NCBI GenBank assembly: GCA_941918925.1
Contig: OW799237.1
Coordinates: forward strand, 96,631,015 to 96,695,014
DNA from: Phyto melanocephala
Taxonomy: Eukaryota > Arthropoda > Insecta > Diptera > Rhinophoridae
DNA: 64,000 nt
Direction: 5' to 3'
A model generated the notes under the pieces. That model made no database searches and was not told the origin of the DNA. It saw nothing but the letters and a program-made list of their open reading frames with translations. The position numbers and the translations under genes are program-made. Each line of letters opens with the position of its first letter. Positions within the stretch are counted from its first letter, which is position 1. Positions 1 through 12,088 of the stretch are shown here, in pieces.

Positions 1-400
1 TCTCATCATCCATAATACAACACTCATATTTGTTGATAAAATTTCTAAGCAGTTCTTTGGCACGACTTTTTGCATCCAAGTTTTTCTTCGAATTTCTGTC
101 TGGCACTTTCTGAACTTTGTAGGACTTAAGGCCTTCATATCTTTTAACCTTCCTTACAAAAAAACGGAACAGTTTGCTTTTAAGGCGGCTTTACGGTTTG
201 AGAGGTTGGGATTTTGGTTTAGAAGACTAACAATCTTTGAAGCTAACTGTGGGTCAGTTATACCTTTTTTAGCTCCACTTCCAGCTTTCCTTTTAATACT
301 ACGACGTTCGTTATACACTTTTATCACACGCGAAACTGTTTGTCGTGACACCTTTATCTCATTTGCAATAGATTTGTAAGTACGACTGGGATTTTTTAAA
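1..400 (-). pseudogene. Tc1/mariner-superfamily transposase fragment, frameshifted, cut by window edge
   Basis: Minus-strand translation shows a helix-turn-helix region (SIANEIKVSRQTVSRVI) followed by a basic linker (KRKAGSGAKKG), as in the DNA-binding half of Tc1-like transposases. A one-base shift in a T run near 165-172 ends that frame. Reading resumes in another frame with VKRYEGLKSYKVQKVPDRN and reaches IMDDE at the window start, which resembles the segment carrying the second catalytic Asp of the DDE/D domain. The frameshift and the missing C-terminus make this a relic. Its further extent lies outside the window, and the exact clade is not assigned. Confidence 0.8.
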
Positions 401-2387
401 AAAATTGTTATTCACGCACTTTTTCTTCGGAATCTATTTTCAAACAAACTAATAATCCGATTATGCTATTATTTTGTACACATAATTTGACAAGTTTTTA
501 AATGCAAACTTGATCATAAACAGTTATATTTTTTGTGCAAGAAGAAAGGTGGAATTAAAAATGTGTGTTAAGGTTTCACTGATCTCATTCTTTATATGTT
601 CAAATAGGTTTGCCCATAAGGACTGCTATCTACATGGTTTATACAACATATTGTATTTAAAAAAGTGTCATGTTCTGGTACTGTTTCATCATTTGAAATT
701 TTGTTTCTTTTTTTAATTTTCTGTATATATTTACAAAAATTAAATTTTTTAAATTCTACAACGCTACGATACTACAATCCTTAATTAACTACACATTGAG
801 ATTATATGGCAAAAAACAATTTTCCTAGATCATGTAAGTATACGATTCCATATCTGTGTGTGCATGTGTAGATTAAGAACAAAGCTTCAGGTATTATTAC
901 AAAAGTGACCAAATACAATTATTAGAACTATTAAATACATATCTATGTATATACAATGGTATGTACAGTACCGTGCAATTTTAAATCAGTATTTTTTTTA
1001 TTTGTAAAAAAATTTAAAAATATTTTTTTTTAAATATAATTAATTATCAATTATTGCATTACTACAATTAAATATTTAAATTTTGTTATATATACAGTTT
1101 TATTTGGCAAAGAAATAGCAAACAAAAATTAATTTTTTTAGATAAGAAAACAGTTAATTCCTCAAGTCCGCCATTTGTAAAAAAAAAAACTGAGTTTTAT
1201 TTAAATTCAAACACCTATGTACTTCAATAGTTACCAAATTTTATTATGTCAAGTCGAATAAATTTTTTTTTGCTATTAATACTAGTGTAAAAGTGTCTAA
1301 AATTTTCAAATATTTTAAGCAATTTTATGAAATTAATATTGGTTTTTGCAGCGGCTCAGAGATATGACATTACAAAATTTTTACTTAAACAGCTTGCAAT
1401 ATTGACATTAAGAGATAAAAAGACAGATCAAGAGGTATAAAAAATTATTCTAATACAATAGGTTTTTAAACGCATAACACTGCTTCCACTATGTGGGTGT
1501 ACATTTAGTGCACATTACTGTTTAAGTGTGTATCAATTCACTGGTTGAATGTAGGTGCGTGTGCATGGTGTACTAGTATTAGACTACTAAGTGGCATTTT
1601 AGAGGATTTTGTTTGTGTGTGTATTTGATATTGTGCGCAAATTTGTAAAATGTGATTGGCAATCATATTGAATGCCGCTGACAGGCAATTAATTAAAATG
1701 TCAAAAGTTTTTTTCATTCTGCTTATGTATTGGGCTTAAGTTCAATAATATAATTTGTTTATTAAAGTATAAATTGATATTTAAATATTCTATTATTCTA
1801 GGATTTCTCAACAGTTATGTATTATATTTTTCAAAGGTTATTAACGTTTTGGTTGTATTTTATTAGTTATAAGGTTCTCCCTTAGCACATTAATAGTCGC
1901 AGTATTTAATATAAATTTGTCTGACATTTGTACAAAGTAATTTAAGATCAGACAAAGTATAAATGTATTTATTTTGTGTATGAATGAATTTAACAAATAG
2001 ATGTAAATAAGTTTCTATAAATTATAAATATGGGAAAATAAACATATGCACATATGCAAACATATTTTTTTAAATTCTCAGCTTTTATTTATTTTTGTTA
2101 AATACTAGTTACTTAAAGGAATTATTTATGTTAGCTTCTTTGATACAAAAATAACATAAACTTTAGTTGAAAATTATGAAGAAAAAAAATTTATGTGGCA
2201 ACACTACTAAGCTTTTTTAAAGTTTTCAGGTGCCTTTGTAAACTAATCGGTGGTTTGTTAATAACCATTCTGGTTGTATCACGTTTTACAAATATTTTGT
2301 TTAAACCTATTAAGTTTTAAATAAGAAGGAAAATGATTTAAATTATATTTCAGAACTTCAAGGTACCACAAGTAATATTGTGAAAGC
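401..2387. other. AT-rich non-coding DNA
   Basis: No coding region, transposase homology or strong inverted repeat seen. The sequence is dominated by A/T runs. The short open frames here look like chance frames. Confidence 0.5.
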
Positions 2388-2649
2388 ATATCGATGCCTT
2401 ACTTCCTCAACCTCGTAACTTAAAATATACGGTTTTGACTTTTTTATGTCAAACGATTGTTTTATGCTTAAACCAAAAAAGATTAGTATATTATTACTAC
2501 TAATATACATAAATACAATCAATTCCTTAGTAATTGCATTTAAACTTTTAGTCAAACACCGAAGTATAAAAATATGAACCTTTTTTATTCCATCTCCTGA
2601 AAAATTTTATTTTTTAAGATACGAGGTTGAGGAAGTAAGGCATCGATAT
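2388..2649. mobile_element. 262-bp MITE with about 38-bp terminal inverted repeats
   Basis: The left arm begins ATATCGATGCCTTACTTCCT and the right arm ends with its reverse complement (GGAAGTAAGGCATCGATAT). The arms match over about 38 bases with one or two differences. The interior codes for nothing recognisable. TA dinucleotides lie at both edges, so a Tc1/mariner-type TA target is possible but not proven. No second copy was seen in the window. Confidence 0.75.
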
Positions 2650-3030
2650 AATATTTATCATCTACTGAATGGACATAAATTTTTGGAAGATTTCATAAAA
2701 CAATACAATTTCACTCCATACATTTTTGAGGGCTTATACACACACATGTTTTTTGCACCCGTGAGCACTCTTCAACCTGTATCTCTATGGAATTTCAACC
2801 GACTTCAAACTTATAAATGAACTTGGAAAGAAGTGAGTTAGAGCTTTCAAGCAGTATATTGATATTTTATCTAATTAAATTTTAGAGATATGTGTGTATA
2901 CTTTCACAAAATGTATTTTTTCATTTTTTGTATCGATACATGGGACCTATTTTTATCCTTTGATTAAATTATTTGGTAATAATTTAAACTTTGTGTTTTA
3001 CAACTAAAAATAACAATGTTCTACTAGAAA
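2650..3030. other. AT-rich spacer
   Basis: Nothing recognised between the small inverted-repeat element and the next INE-1-like copy. Confidence 0.5.
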
Positions 3031-3366
3031 AACAAGTAAAAGTGCTATATTCGGCCGTGCCGAATCTTATATATCCTTCAGAACGTGTAGTCATGCAATT
3101 ACATACAATTGTTTATATCACCATTCATCTCATCTCATATATGCATACATATTAAAATAACATACATATCGTCATTTGTAAATTATTGTGTTCTATATAT
3201 AGGTTTTATATGTCACATAGAACACAATAATTTACGAACGACGATATGTATATCAAAACATCCCCTTGTAAAATTATAAATTTAGTTTATGTTTATGAAT
3301 GTTAAAAAAAAAATAAATAAAAACAAATAAAAAACAAAACAAAAATAAATAAATAAAAAAAATTTA
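3031..3366 (+). mobile_element. INE-1-like element, truncated copy (family II)
   Basis: Starts AACAAGTAAAAGTGCTATAT, followed by the TTCGGCCGTGCCGAA hairpin and a TATATCC-TTCA-ACGTGTAGTCATGCAAT block shared with the copies at 22.6, 36.8 (minus) and 49.1 kb (minus). Similarity fades in an A-rich tract near 3310-3366, so only the hairpin-bearing end and part of the A-rich centre remain. A 34-bp-armed palindrome (3163-3250) sits inside this copy and is absent from the others. Confidence 0.7.
3163..3250. repeat. Palindrome with 34-bp arms and 20-nt loop
   Basis: The arm at 3163-3196 (TACATATCGTCATTTGTAAA...) is nearly the reverse complement of 3217-3250 (...TTTACGAACGACGATATGTA), with two or three mismatches. 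It interrupts an INE-1-like copy, so it is either a tiny fold-back insertion or a local inverted duplication. Confidence 0.75.
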
Positions 3367-3728
3367 GGCTTCAAATATGTCACTTAACTTAAAAGAGAAA
3401 AAGCGATGTTCTCTGTAAGTAAAAACTGTCTGTCTTTAAATTTTAAAACAAAATCACAACTTAAAAATATATTTGTATGCCACAATGAACTAGCCAGTAT
3501 TGTTCAAAAGAGCCAGTCTGTAAGTTGCTGATTTTATTCCATTATGTAACTTTAGCATGTAAATGTGCTCGTTTCAAAAAATTTAATATAATTTGTCACT
3601 GTAATGCAATAATATAAGAAAAAAGTTATAAAGTCGTAATGTATAAACAGGACCTCAACATTTCACACTTTTGCGAACAAATAAATAATTCAATTCAGAA
3701 CCGTAGTTCTATCGTACTATTGGTAGTA
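3367..3728. other. AT-rich spacer
   Basis: Nothing recognised up to the mariner-like element at 3729. Confidence 0.5.
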
Positions 3729-4229
3729 CACGGTGGGCCAAAAGAAATCACCTTATTGGAAAATGCTCTTATTTTTACAAATGGCAGCCAATGTCAAATC
3801 TGTTTTGAAATTTGTTAACTAGACAGATGTAGAATACAAACAAACAAGCCATGGTGCGATACACTCCCCAAGAACGCGGAATAATCATCTCGAGGCACTG
3901 GACGAGTAATGCACGAGGAGCCATAACACCCGCTCAAAGTGACTGCTTGGTGAGCGGTTCATACTGGTAAGACCTCAAGGACAACATTCGACACTAGTGC
4001 GAGAATCTGTCACCCGAAGTTCTCGCCGAAGTAATAAACAAATTTCATTAAACGAGACCGTATAGCAATCAATTGTGACGCCGCCCATTTAGCTGATATT
4101 ATCTTCTCGACACGACCCATAAGATTCTAAAGGTTAAAATAAACATAATCAAAAAACAGAATCGAAGTTTTTCATTTAGAAAAAAGTGAGAGCCAAACAA
4201 CACCGGTTGACTTCTTTTGGCCCACCTTG
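3729..4229 (+). mobile_element. Mariner-like non-autonomous element, TA-flanked
   Basis: Terminal inverted repeats CACGGTGGGCCAAAAGAA and TTCTTTTGGCCCACCTTG, flanked by TA at 3727-3728 and 4230-4231, fit a 501-bp Tc1/mariner insertion. From 3851 an ATG-led stretch reads MVRYTPQERGIIISRHW, like the first residues of the N-terminal (DUF4817-type) domain in one mariner-related transposase group. Frameshifts follow and the catalytic region is absent, so this is an internally deleted derivative. Confidence 0.8.
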
Positions 4230-4385
4230 TATATTTGTATGTGTTCGTAAGTTCCACCTGAACATTTTGTATATTTCATATGGTTTTAATGTGCTGTATT
4301 TGATTCATACAGGGATGGACACTTCAAATTTTTTCCCGAATCAAAAATAATTTTTGAAGTATCATTTTTGCTTCCAAAATAATAA

Positions 4386-4503
4386 GGGCCGTATTCATAA
4401 AAAATATTTTAGGTTTATTAAAGGCTTATTTGACAAATTTCTCTACAACATCTGTCAAATAAGCCTTTAATAAACCTAGAATATTTTTTTATGAATACGG
4501 CCC
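4386..4503. mobile_element. 118-bp hairpin MITE, copy 1, with TAA target duplication
   Basis: Nearly the whole element is two 49-bp arms (starting GGGCCGTATTCATAAAAAAT) around a short loop. TAA lies directly on both sides (4383-4385 and 4504-4506). A 3-bp TWA duplication and GGG-starting termini fit PIF/Harbinger (Tourist-type) MITEs; that assignment is inferred. The copy at 23717-23833 has the loop in the opposite orientation. Confidence 0.85.
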
Positions 4504-4506
4504 TAA

Positions 4507-4937
4507 GTATATATTTTTGTTTTAAAAGTTTTTTTTTGGCTCTGCAGAAGTACGATTTAATCAACTTTCTTAATTCTGATTTCTATTTACCTGACGTTTA
4601 ATATTATTTGACATTTAGCAATACAAGCATATATCAATACAACAGAAAATGTGTTTACTAAAACTGTATTTCAATAGACGATACAGAATAATATACAAGG
4701 TTAGGAATTGAACAAATATGATTTCGTTAAATAACAACAACAAAATTAAACAACAAATTAAGAATGTTACGATTATTTTCATCAATTTAATCACGGCCAT
4801 ATGTTTTTCGACAGGCATTTAAAGACGCAAAACCTCTTAATTATGGTTATGATTTAGATTTTATTCAGCTCTACAACATCATTTCTGAATTAAAATTTAA
4901 TGCTCATAACTCACCTATAAATGTTCGTTCTAAGAAG
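4507..4937. other. AT-rich spacer
   Basis: Nothing recognised; short minus-strand frames here look like chance. Confidence 0.5.
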
Positions 4938-5082
4938 AACAAGTAAGAGCACTATATTCGGCTGTGCCGAATCTTTTATACCCACCACCAATTTTGTGTA
5001 CATTTAAAGCACAATATTTATTATTTTGTTAATCGCTATGGAATAATCTCTTTATAATAAAATATGTATCACTTTCTTTGTA

Positions 5083-5681
5083 GAGGGTGGTTAAATTTTA
5101 AGGGCCCATGTTGAAGGTCAACTACACGTAGTCTTTAAATTTGTTTTCTGCATTTCATTTGACATTTCTCAATCTCAAAATTACTCAATTTGATCCGTGG
5201 AAAGATACGCAATCGAGCAACGCTTTCAAATATTAAAGATTTTTATAAAAATGGGCGTTCAAATCAAAATGCATTTTGTGCACTTCGTAATTCTTTTGAT
5301 CAACATAATCGTTCAAATTCGTCCACAATCGGGAGAATTGTAAATAATATTTAAATTTCTGCGAAACAGGTCTGTATAAAATGTTAGAAAATCTGTGAAT
5401 GCTTCTTAGTTCGTTGAATGGGAACCACTGCTGGTTTTGCGATAGTGTGGCAAAATAGCAGTCAACATCGCCTCATCATCATGCCCAACAATTGAGCATC
5501 AACATTGTCATTGAAAATTTGGACCATAAGATAGAGGAGTGGCGCCATTTGGCCGATATTTTTTTAAATAAATAATTGAACCATACAAATATTATAATTA
5601 CAAAAAGAAATAATAATAATTTCCTAAATAATTTGTGTTTTATTCAAAATCAACATCGGCCCTTAAAATTTAACCACCCTT
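5083..5681 (+). mobile_element. Mariner-like derivative nested in copy A
   Basis: Inverted termini GAGGGTGGTTAAATTTTAAG / CTTAAAATTTAACCACCCTT are flanked by TA (5081-5082, 5682-5683). Inside, 5160-5355 reads FYKNGRSNQNAFCALRNSF and HNRSNSSTIGRIV in frame, like the N-terminal helix-turn-helix domain (DUF4817 type) of mariner-related transposases. The catalytic domain is deleted, leaving about 599 bp. Confidence 0.8.
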
Positions 5682-5730
5682 TATAACTTTGATATGCTAC
5701 TAAAATGCTTTTGTAAATGAAGTCTTTCAA

Positions 5731-6450
5731 TGAAAGTGGGCGTTAAAGTAGGCGTGTCAATAAAGTGTCGGCTAATAAACACAACTTAAATATTTCAATA
5801 TAGTCCTTTATTTTCCCAAAAACTTTATCAATAGAGAAATTACATGAATTAAAGATAAACCGTTATATGATAGGTAGGCGTTAAATTGGGAGTGTCACCT
5901 AAACTTTTTGGCACAACAATAACATTGATTAGAAGGATATACGTAGCAAATTTGATCATCATACCTCTAATATTATCGGTTTTATGAGCTTTTAAATTTT
6001 ATTAACGGTAGATAACGTGAAAAGTGGGCATTATAGTAGGCGTGTCAAAGTTGTTTTGCAAATGAGTACAACTTAGGTGTTTCAATATAGCATTTTATTA
6101 TTCCAAAATCTTTATTAATAGAGAAATTATATGAATTTTAGGTAAAATTTTATATGGGAGGTGGGCGTGGCTCCTTAATTTTCTGGCACAGTAATGACAT
6201 TGCCTAGGGGGATATACGTAGCAAATTTGATCATCATACATCTAATTTTGGCGGTTTTATGAGCTTTTAAATTTCATTAACGGTATATAACGTGAGAAGT
6301 GGGCGTTATAGTAGGCGTGTCAAAGTTGTTTTGCAAATGAGTACAACTTAGGTGTTTCAATATAGCCCTTTATTTTAACAAAATCTTTATTAATAGAGAA
6401 ATTATATGAATTTTGGGTAAAACGTTATATGGGAGGTGGGCGTAAAAGTG
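5731..6450 (+). repeat. Tandem units of about 280 bp inside copy A
   Basis: A module beginning TGAAAGTGGGCG...TAGGCGTGTCAA recurs at 5731, 6018 and 6293 (spacing 287 and 275), each time with the block AATAGAGAAATTA-ATGAATT. A partial unit follows near 6430. Copy B shows the same periodicity at 13732 and 14018. Confidence 0.8.
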
Positions 6451-7081
6451 GGCGTGGCACATTGTTTTTCCGTTGCAAAAAAGTGTCTTACCAAAAAGCA
6501 AAGTGTGCAAAATTTCAAAGTCGTACATCTAATTTTGTTGCTTTTATGACGTTTTTGTTTTTAAATATACCGAAAAATACACTGTGCGGTATAAATTTTC
6601 GTACATTTTGATTGATAACTCCTTTCCTAATGCATAGATTTAAATAATTTTTCGGGAAAAATATTGCTTTTACTCAGGAAATATATATTCGGAGTTTCAT
6701 TAGTCTACGGTAATGCGTTTGGACACAATTCCATTTTATTCGATGTTCGAAGGACACGGTTTTTTCGACCTACTCTTGCTGTTCGAGCTATAACTCTCTT
6801 CCTAATATTCCGATTTATCCCATTTTCAATACCAAACAAACCTTGTCTATAAGAAAAATTCTGGCAAAATTTGAGCCCCCTAGCTTTTTCGGTGCGACCT
6901 CTATCGTGCTTTCAACAGACGGACAGACGGACGGACATAGCTAGATCGTCATCAAATCAAACCCTGATTCAGAATATATATACTTTATGGGGTCTAAAAT
7001 GGATATTTCGATGTGTTACAAACGGAATGACAAAATGAATATACCCCCACCATTTTTTTGGTGGCGGGTATTCAAATTGAC

Positions 7082-8769
7082 AAATGAACGTTTTATATTA
7101 ACAACAATAAACTTGTCGAGTTTTCTTTATCAGTTTTCTTATCTTCCACAAAATGCCATTTTACAAGAAAAAAAAACCTCCTTAAAGCTTAAAAACGGTT
7201 GAAATATTGACTTTGACACAAAATTTATCAGAATTCTCTTTTTAATTCGTAAAATTAAAAATTGCTAATTAAAATTTTTTCTTGTTACTTTAACTATAGT
7301 GTTACTTTTGCACATACTATACGCTCTTTTAAAATAAATATATTTAATTTTCATGGCTTATAGATTTCATACATGTGAATGACATCAGTAACGATGATGT
7401 GTCCTGTTACTTTCATCATCTCCGCTATGCAAACAAACTTCTTTGTGACTATAAATTAAAGATTTTTTTTATAACTTTTAAGCATCTTAACTTTTCTTAA
7501 TGAATTTCTTTAACATGTGGTTTTACTATACTTCATTTTAGTGCTTTCATTACAAAGGCAGGCGGAGGACGAAGTAAATGACAATTCATTATTTCGTTTC
7601 TTTATAGCGATTATAAAAGTTTACAGTATTTGGCTGTTAAAAATCAATAACGTTAAATGTATAATAAAGCTGTAATAAAGGACAGTTTAATGTATTTTCT
7701 GTCTTTTTTCCTTTAATTATTTCTTTTTTTTTGGTCTTTCTTTTGCCGGTTGAAAGAAAACAAAAATGGCGTTTACAATTTTGATGATTTTTTTTTTCAT
7801 TTTATTATTGAATAAATGTTGTTGTTTTTATTAATTTGAGCAAGATTTTTATTTCTGTTTTAAATTCATTTAAATTCATTTCTTTTATTAAATATTTTGT
7901 TTAATTTTTCTTATTTTATTAATGTCTAATTTTGAAATCGTGAGATCTGACAGAATATTTACATTATTTTGGATATGCTCGTTTTTACTATTGAACAGAT
8001 GTTTAAATACCTTTGATTTGGTGAAGGAATTTATATTCAACAAGAATCAAATTTTTTCGTTTTAAATCGATAAATAGGAGAAAAAGGAAAAGTAACTTGT
8101 TTGTCTTTCTAAAATTTTTACTAGCTCTTAAAGTAAAAATTTGTTTTCTATTTCAGCACAAACAAAAAATTGACGTCTTCAGTTATACTTGTATGTGTGT
8201 CTATGAGTATGTGTAGGTAAAGCAAATTGAATAGAATTTCTTGTAAAATATATTTTGTTTTAATGATAACCTAAAGCCATATAATTAAAAAGAATTTTAT
8301 TTGTAAATCATACAAATATAAACTCATATTTAGCGCAACTATATGAAAGTGGTTGTATATCAATTGCTTCACTTGTATAAATGTGTCTTGAAGACTGTTG
8401 CTTATAGATATAAGAAAATACAAATATATAGATTTTAGTATTTATGTACCGTAAAATTAGTGTATGTTTTTATCTATGCATTTTATACCCTACACCTCAA
8501 TAGTTGTTACTTATATGTTCGCAATGATATTTAAAAGACCGTAAAAATATTTTAACAAACTATTGTCTGTTGCACAATTTAGGGTATGTCGATTAGCTCT
8601 TGACCAGTTAGCATTGCCCATTCGAACTTTTTATTGATTTTTTTTAAGCTTGTAATCCAAGAATGTACAAGTGTTATATACAAGGTAGGCAACTAGTCAC
8701 TAAATGGTTTCAAAATTTAATGACCTTTTCGTTTATATATTTAATTTTTTCAGATTAACAAAATGGAAA
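7082..8769. other. AT-rich non-coding DNA
   Basis: No gene or repeat family recognised. Long T runs around 7690-7930 and 8100-8160. Confidence 0.5.
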
Positions 8770-9405
8770 TTTTTTATACTGAGTTTGAAAAAAAATTTCA
8801 CTTAAATTAGCTCCGTAGTCAATTTCGCATTAATGAACTTGTTTAGGAGCATTCTCCATAATATTTTTTAAAATTTTTGGCTGTAGTGCTCTAATTTCCG
8901 CAACAGTTTTGTCCTTGAGTTCAAGAATATTCTCGGGTTAATTCACATATACTCACGCCTTCAAATAATAAATAAAAAATTAGTCTGTTGTTGACATATC
9001 TGGCGACCAAGATGACGAATAAATTAACGAATAATTAACTCACAAAAAATTTGATTTAAAGAGAGTATTGTGGGCAGTAGTTTCCTCCTGCTCAAGGCTC
9101 ATCTCAGGTTGGTTTTCAAGAACACTACAAAAATCTTATGTATCTTAAACCGATACCGCTCAATGCTATTTTCAGATGTAATGCTGTACACCATTCTGTA
9201 TACCTAATGGGTTTCATACAGCGTCACTGAATAACTCTTAAATTTTCATAAATCCAGTACCTACAGAGTGGCTTATTATGAAAATAAGTTTCATGACTCA
9301 TAATTGGATTTTCAATGAAGTTTATTTCCTATCTGGCCAGCAGTTGAGATTGAGCAGAAAAATCTAGATGATACCGATGGTATATTGGTCTTAGTTCTTG
9401 CACCA
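8770..9405 (-). pseudogene. Mariner-related transposase relic
   Basis: The minus strand reads MSHETYFHNKPLCRYW near 9230-9300, which lines up with the SDEAHF...VNKQNCRYW segment of the mariner-related group whose N-terminus is DUF4817-like. Near 8800-8940 it reads KDKTVAEIRALQPKILKNI then MENAPKQVH, the expected C-terminal helices. The middle, including the QQDGATCHT region, is scrambled, and stops occur throughout. No convincing termini were found, so the element's edges are unknown. Confidence 0.7.
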
Positions 9406-10312
9406 ATTGTAACTTATATGGGAATAACATATGAGACATTCCTAACTGAATATAATGTCTTCTGTAGATGTTTAAGGTGTCTCGTTTGCTATAATTATAC
9501 ACGTTTAATATTTCCCACAGTGTGAACTAAACGTTGTTTACCGCTTCGGGGCAACTCTGTTAGAGTGCCTATTTGGCAGTGACAATGAACTAAACGGAAT
9601 TCTAACATTAAAATACCGACGGTATGATCTTTGTGTTAAAATAGTTTATCACTTATTTAAATAATAAAAGTCTATTATTCTGGTTCTTTGTCCAGTTGTG
9701 AATCTTACCATTATCGATTCCACTGGTTTTATTTATATAACATGAAAGGAAATAAATAAATAAAATATATAAAAATAAAAAAGAATTAAATTTTTTTATA
9801 ATTATTTCTTAAAGAAACTGCACATTTATAATTACAGTAGTGTATTTTATGATCGGCTTTAACTCACTATAACTTCTCTCTTGTTTTTAAGTAAATAATT
9901 GCTGATTAAAATGCTTGTCAGACAGTATCACAAAAAAAATTCTTTTTAATGAATATTTCGTATTTTTTATACGAATTATAGCTTGAAGAGAACTTCAGCA
10001 CGTTTTGGAAGATATTCGGCAGTTTTTCTTGGAAATGCTAGACTAAGAGAGAGGATTTAAAAAAAAATATAAAGAATAAATGTTAACCAAAATATATTTG
10101 TTGATTACATTTAAGACAACAAAGTAAGTGTCTTGGTATATAATGATAGAGAAAAGGACCTAAGGGTAAAAACAGGTTTTGTTGAGGAGAGCCATTTTAA
10201 AGATTAAATGATTTTTCTATTTTTTTAAATTGTTCATATGGAAAAAAAAATTTTTTGTAGTTTCTTAAAATCAAGTTATTTTGTTAATTTAGTAGGGAAA
10301 AAATTAAAATAA
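9406..10312. other. Non-coding, nothing recognised
   Basis: May include eroded flanks of the adjacent transposase relic. No termini or open frames can be supported. Confidence 0.4.
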
Positions 10313-10868
10313 CCCAGCATAAACTTTACTTACAAAATAAGTATAAAAGTAATGCAAATTTATTGAAAGTACTACTTACAATTTGACTAGAATAACTACT
10401 TAGTTTTGTTCGCGATGTCCCAGAACGAATCCATTACAACTTATTTATATACGACATAAAAAGTCAGTACTTTTCTTTATGCTAAAATAACTCATAATAA
10501 TAATTAGTTACAAAAAGGAAACAAAATAACTGGATTCAAAATTGCTAGTCATATAAAATCTTTGATAAATTTTAAGTTTTTACAAATTTTTTTAAATTGT
10601 ATAAAGTATTTTATGGAGTATTTTTGGGGGAGTTTTGCTACAAATACTGTGACACGAGAAGTTAATATATTAGATTTATCATATTATTTTTATACTTAAA
10701 TTAATAAAGTCATTATTTTGTATTTTAAATTGATCAGTTACAAAACACATTAGGAATGAGTTATTATTGAATAAATAATGAGTAATGCAAATATTAGACA
10801 ATTGAGCTACAAAATAATGCATGTAATAAGTTATTACAGTTTAGATTGTAAGTAAAGTTTTTGCTAGG
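10313..10868. mobile_element. About 556-bp inverted-repeat element (MITE)
   Basis: The left end CCCAGCATAAACTTTACTTA matches the reverse complement of the right end (CCTAGCAAAAACTTTACTTA) with two or three mismatches over about 22 bases. The interior is AT-rich with repeated TAATGCAAAT/ATGCATGTAATAAG-like words and no coding. Possible 8-bp flanks (TAAAATAA, TTTTATAA) are too dissimilar to call a target duplication. A hAT-type origin is only a guess from the CCCAGC start. Confidence 0.6.
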
Positions 10869-12088
10869 TTTTATAAAACGCGCATATCTCCGGGAGAGAT
10901 TACTTTTGGGGCATGGGATCGGTCTCATTCGATGCTCAGATGTTGTCCACATCAAAAAAAAAGTGCAAATTGTTTTTTGTTTTGTACCTTTCTCTATGCT
11001 CTGTCACATATATGTCACACACATTTAGTTGTTGTCCTTAATAGTTGATGTAGATTTTGTTTGATGGGCTGCAAGATGATTTTCAGAAATTTCTTTTGCA
11101 AAATTCTTAATCGATCTTAAAGAAATTATTTTGACTAAAATAAAAATAAAGTTAGGATCGTTTTTTAACCGAACTTGAAAATACAAATCTAAATAATTTT
11201 TAACTTTTGAATATACTTAGCAACGCTTATTCATTGGGCCATGTCAAAAGTGCATTTCTATTCGCAAAAATTTATCATTTTTTTTTTTTTAAATAGAGAG
11301 TGTATTTTATTTTCTTTTTGTTGCTCACAAAAATGAGATATATGCCATCAATTTTACTCTATTTAAAAAATAGTTCATTGTCATTTTTTTATGAACAGGA
11401 TTTTGGGGATATTGTAACTCGGTTAACCCAAAGGGAGTCAAATCAAAAAAATTAACAGACCCACACATCAGCGATAAATTACAGAAACTTGTGTTATAAG
11501 GCCTACATTATCTGCGGCTTATCGGTGTTACATAGAGGCTTCTTCAGTTCTACATTAAACCGTCAAGCAGTGTTATATTGCATGATTTTAGAGGCTAACT
11601 TATAGGTCCATTATGGTTAATTATTGGTAGACCGAATGTTTCATAAAAAGATTCTATAAATTTAAAACAAATTTGAGTAAAACTAAAATTAATAAAATTT
11701 TGGATTTGTTATTTATTTGTGCAAAAATAAATAAATTTTTTTTTAATATTTCATTAAGAATAACCAAAATTTTTAACAGAAATATATATTCAGTATACAC
11801 TATTGATTGGCCTGTAGCGGAAAAACACATTGAACAATTTTTTTGCTGGGAAATGTTTGATTAGATTCCAATATTTGGGTGATACATTAGATTGGTAGGA
11901 ACTGAGATCCAGTGGTTCGATGCAAACACATCGATATATCCCACTTTGGTATCTGATTATAAATGCTTAAGATAAGATTATAACAAAAAATATTAAGTGA
12001 CGATCAAGTCATATTTTTTGTCGGATATTATGGGTCAATGTTTGGTGATATTGTCAACAAAATGTTTAGACTTTTCATAATTAAAAAA
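10869..12088. other. Non-coding, nothing recognised
   Basis: Slightly less AT-rich around 10870-11050, but no frame, splice structure or repeat can be supported. Confidence 0.4.

Larger units (their letters stand above)
4938..7081 (+). mobile_element. INE-1-like (Helentron-type, non-autonomous) element, family I copy A
   Basis: One end is AACAAGTAAGAGCACTATAT plus a TTCGGCTGTGCCGAA hairpin and TTTATACCCACCACC. The other end is GGTGGCGGGTAT, so TACCCACCACC and GGTGGCGGGTA form subterminal inverted repeats. Near the far end are GACGGACGGACATAGCTAGATCG-type and ATATATACTTTATGGGGTC blocks, which resemble Drosophila INE-1/DINE-1; the Helentron link is by that resemblance. No Rep/helicase coding is present. 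The element carries a mariner derivative at 5083-5681 and tandem units of about 280 bp. Copies B and C share this organisation. Confidence 0.75.

Noticed and set aside
2358..2555. Minus-strand frame overlapping the inverted-repeat element
   Set aside because: It begins in a terminal repeat arm and reads non-coding MITE interior.
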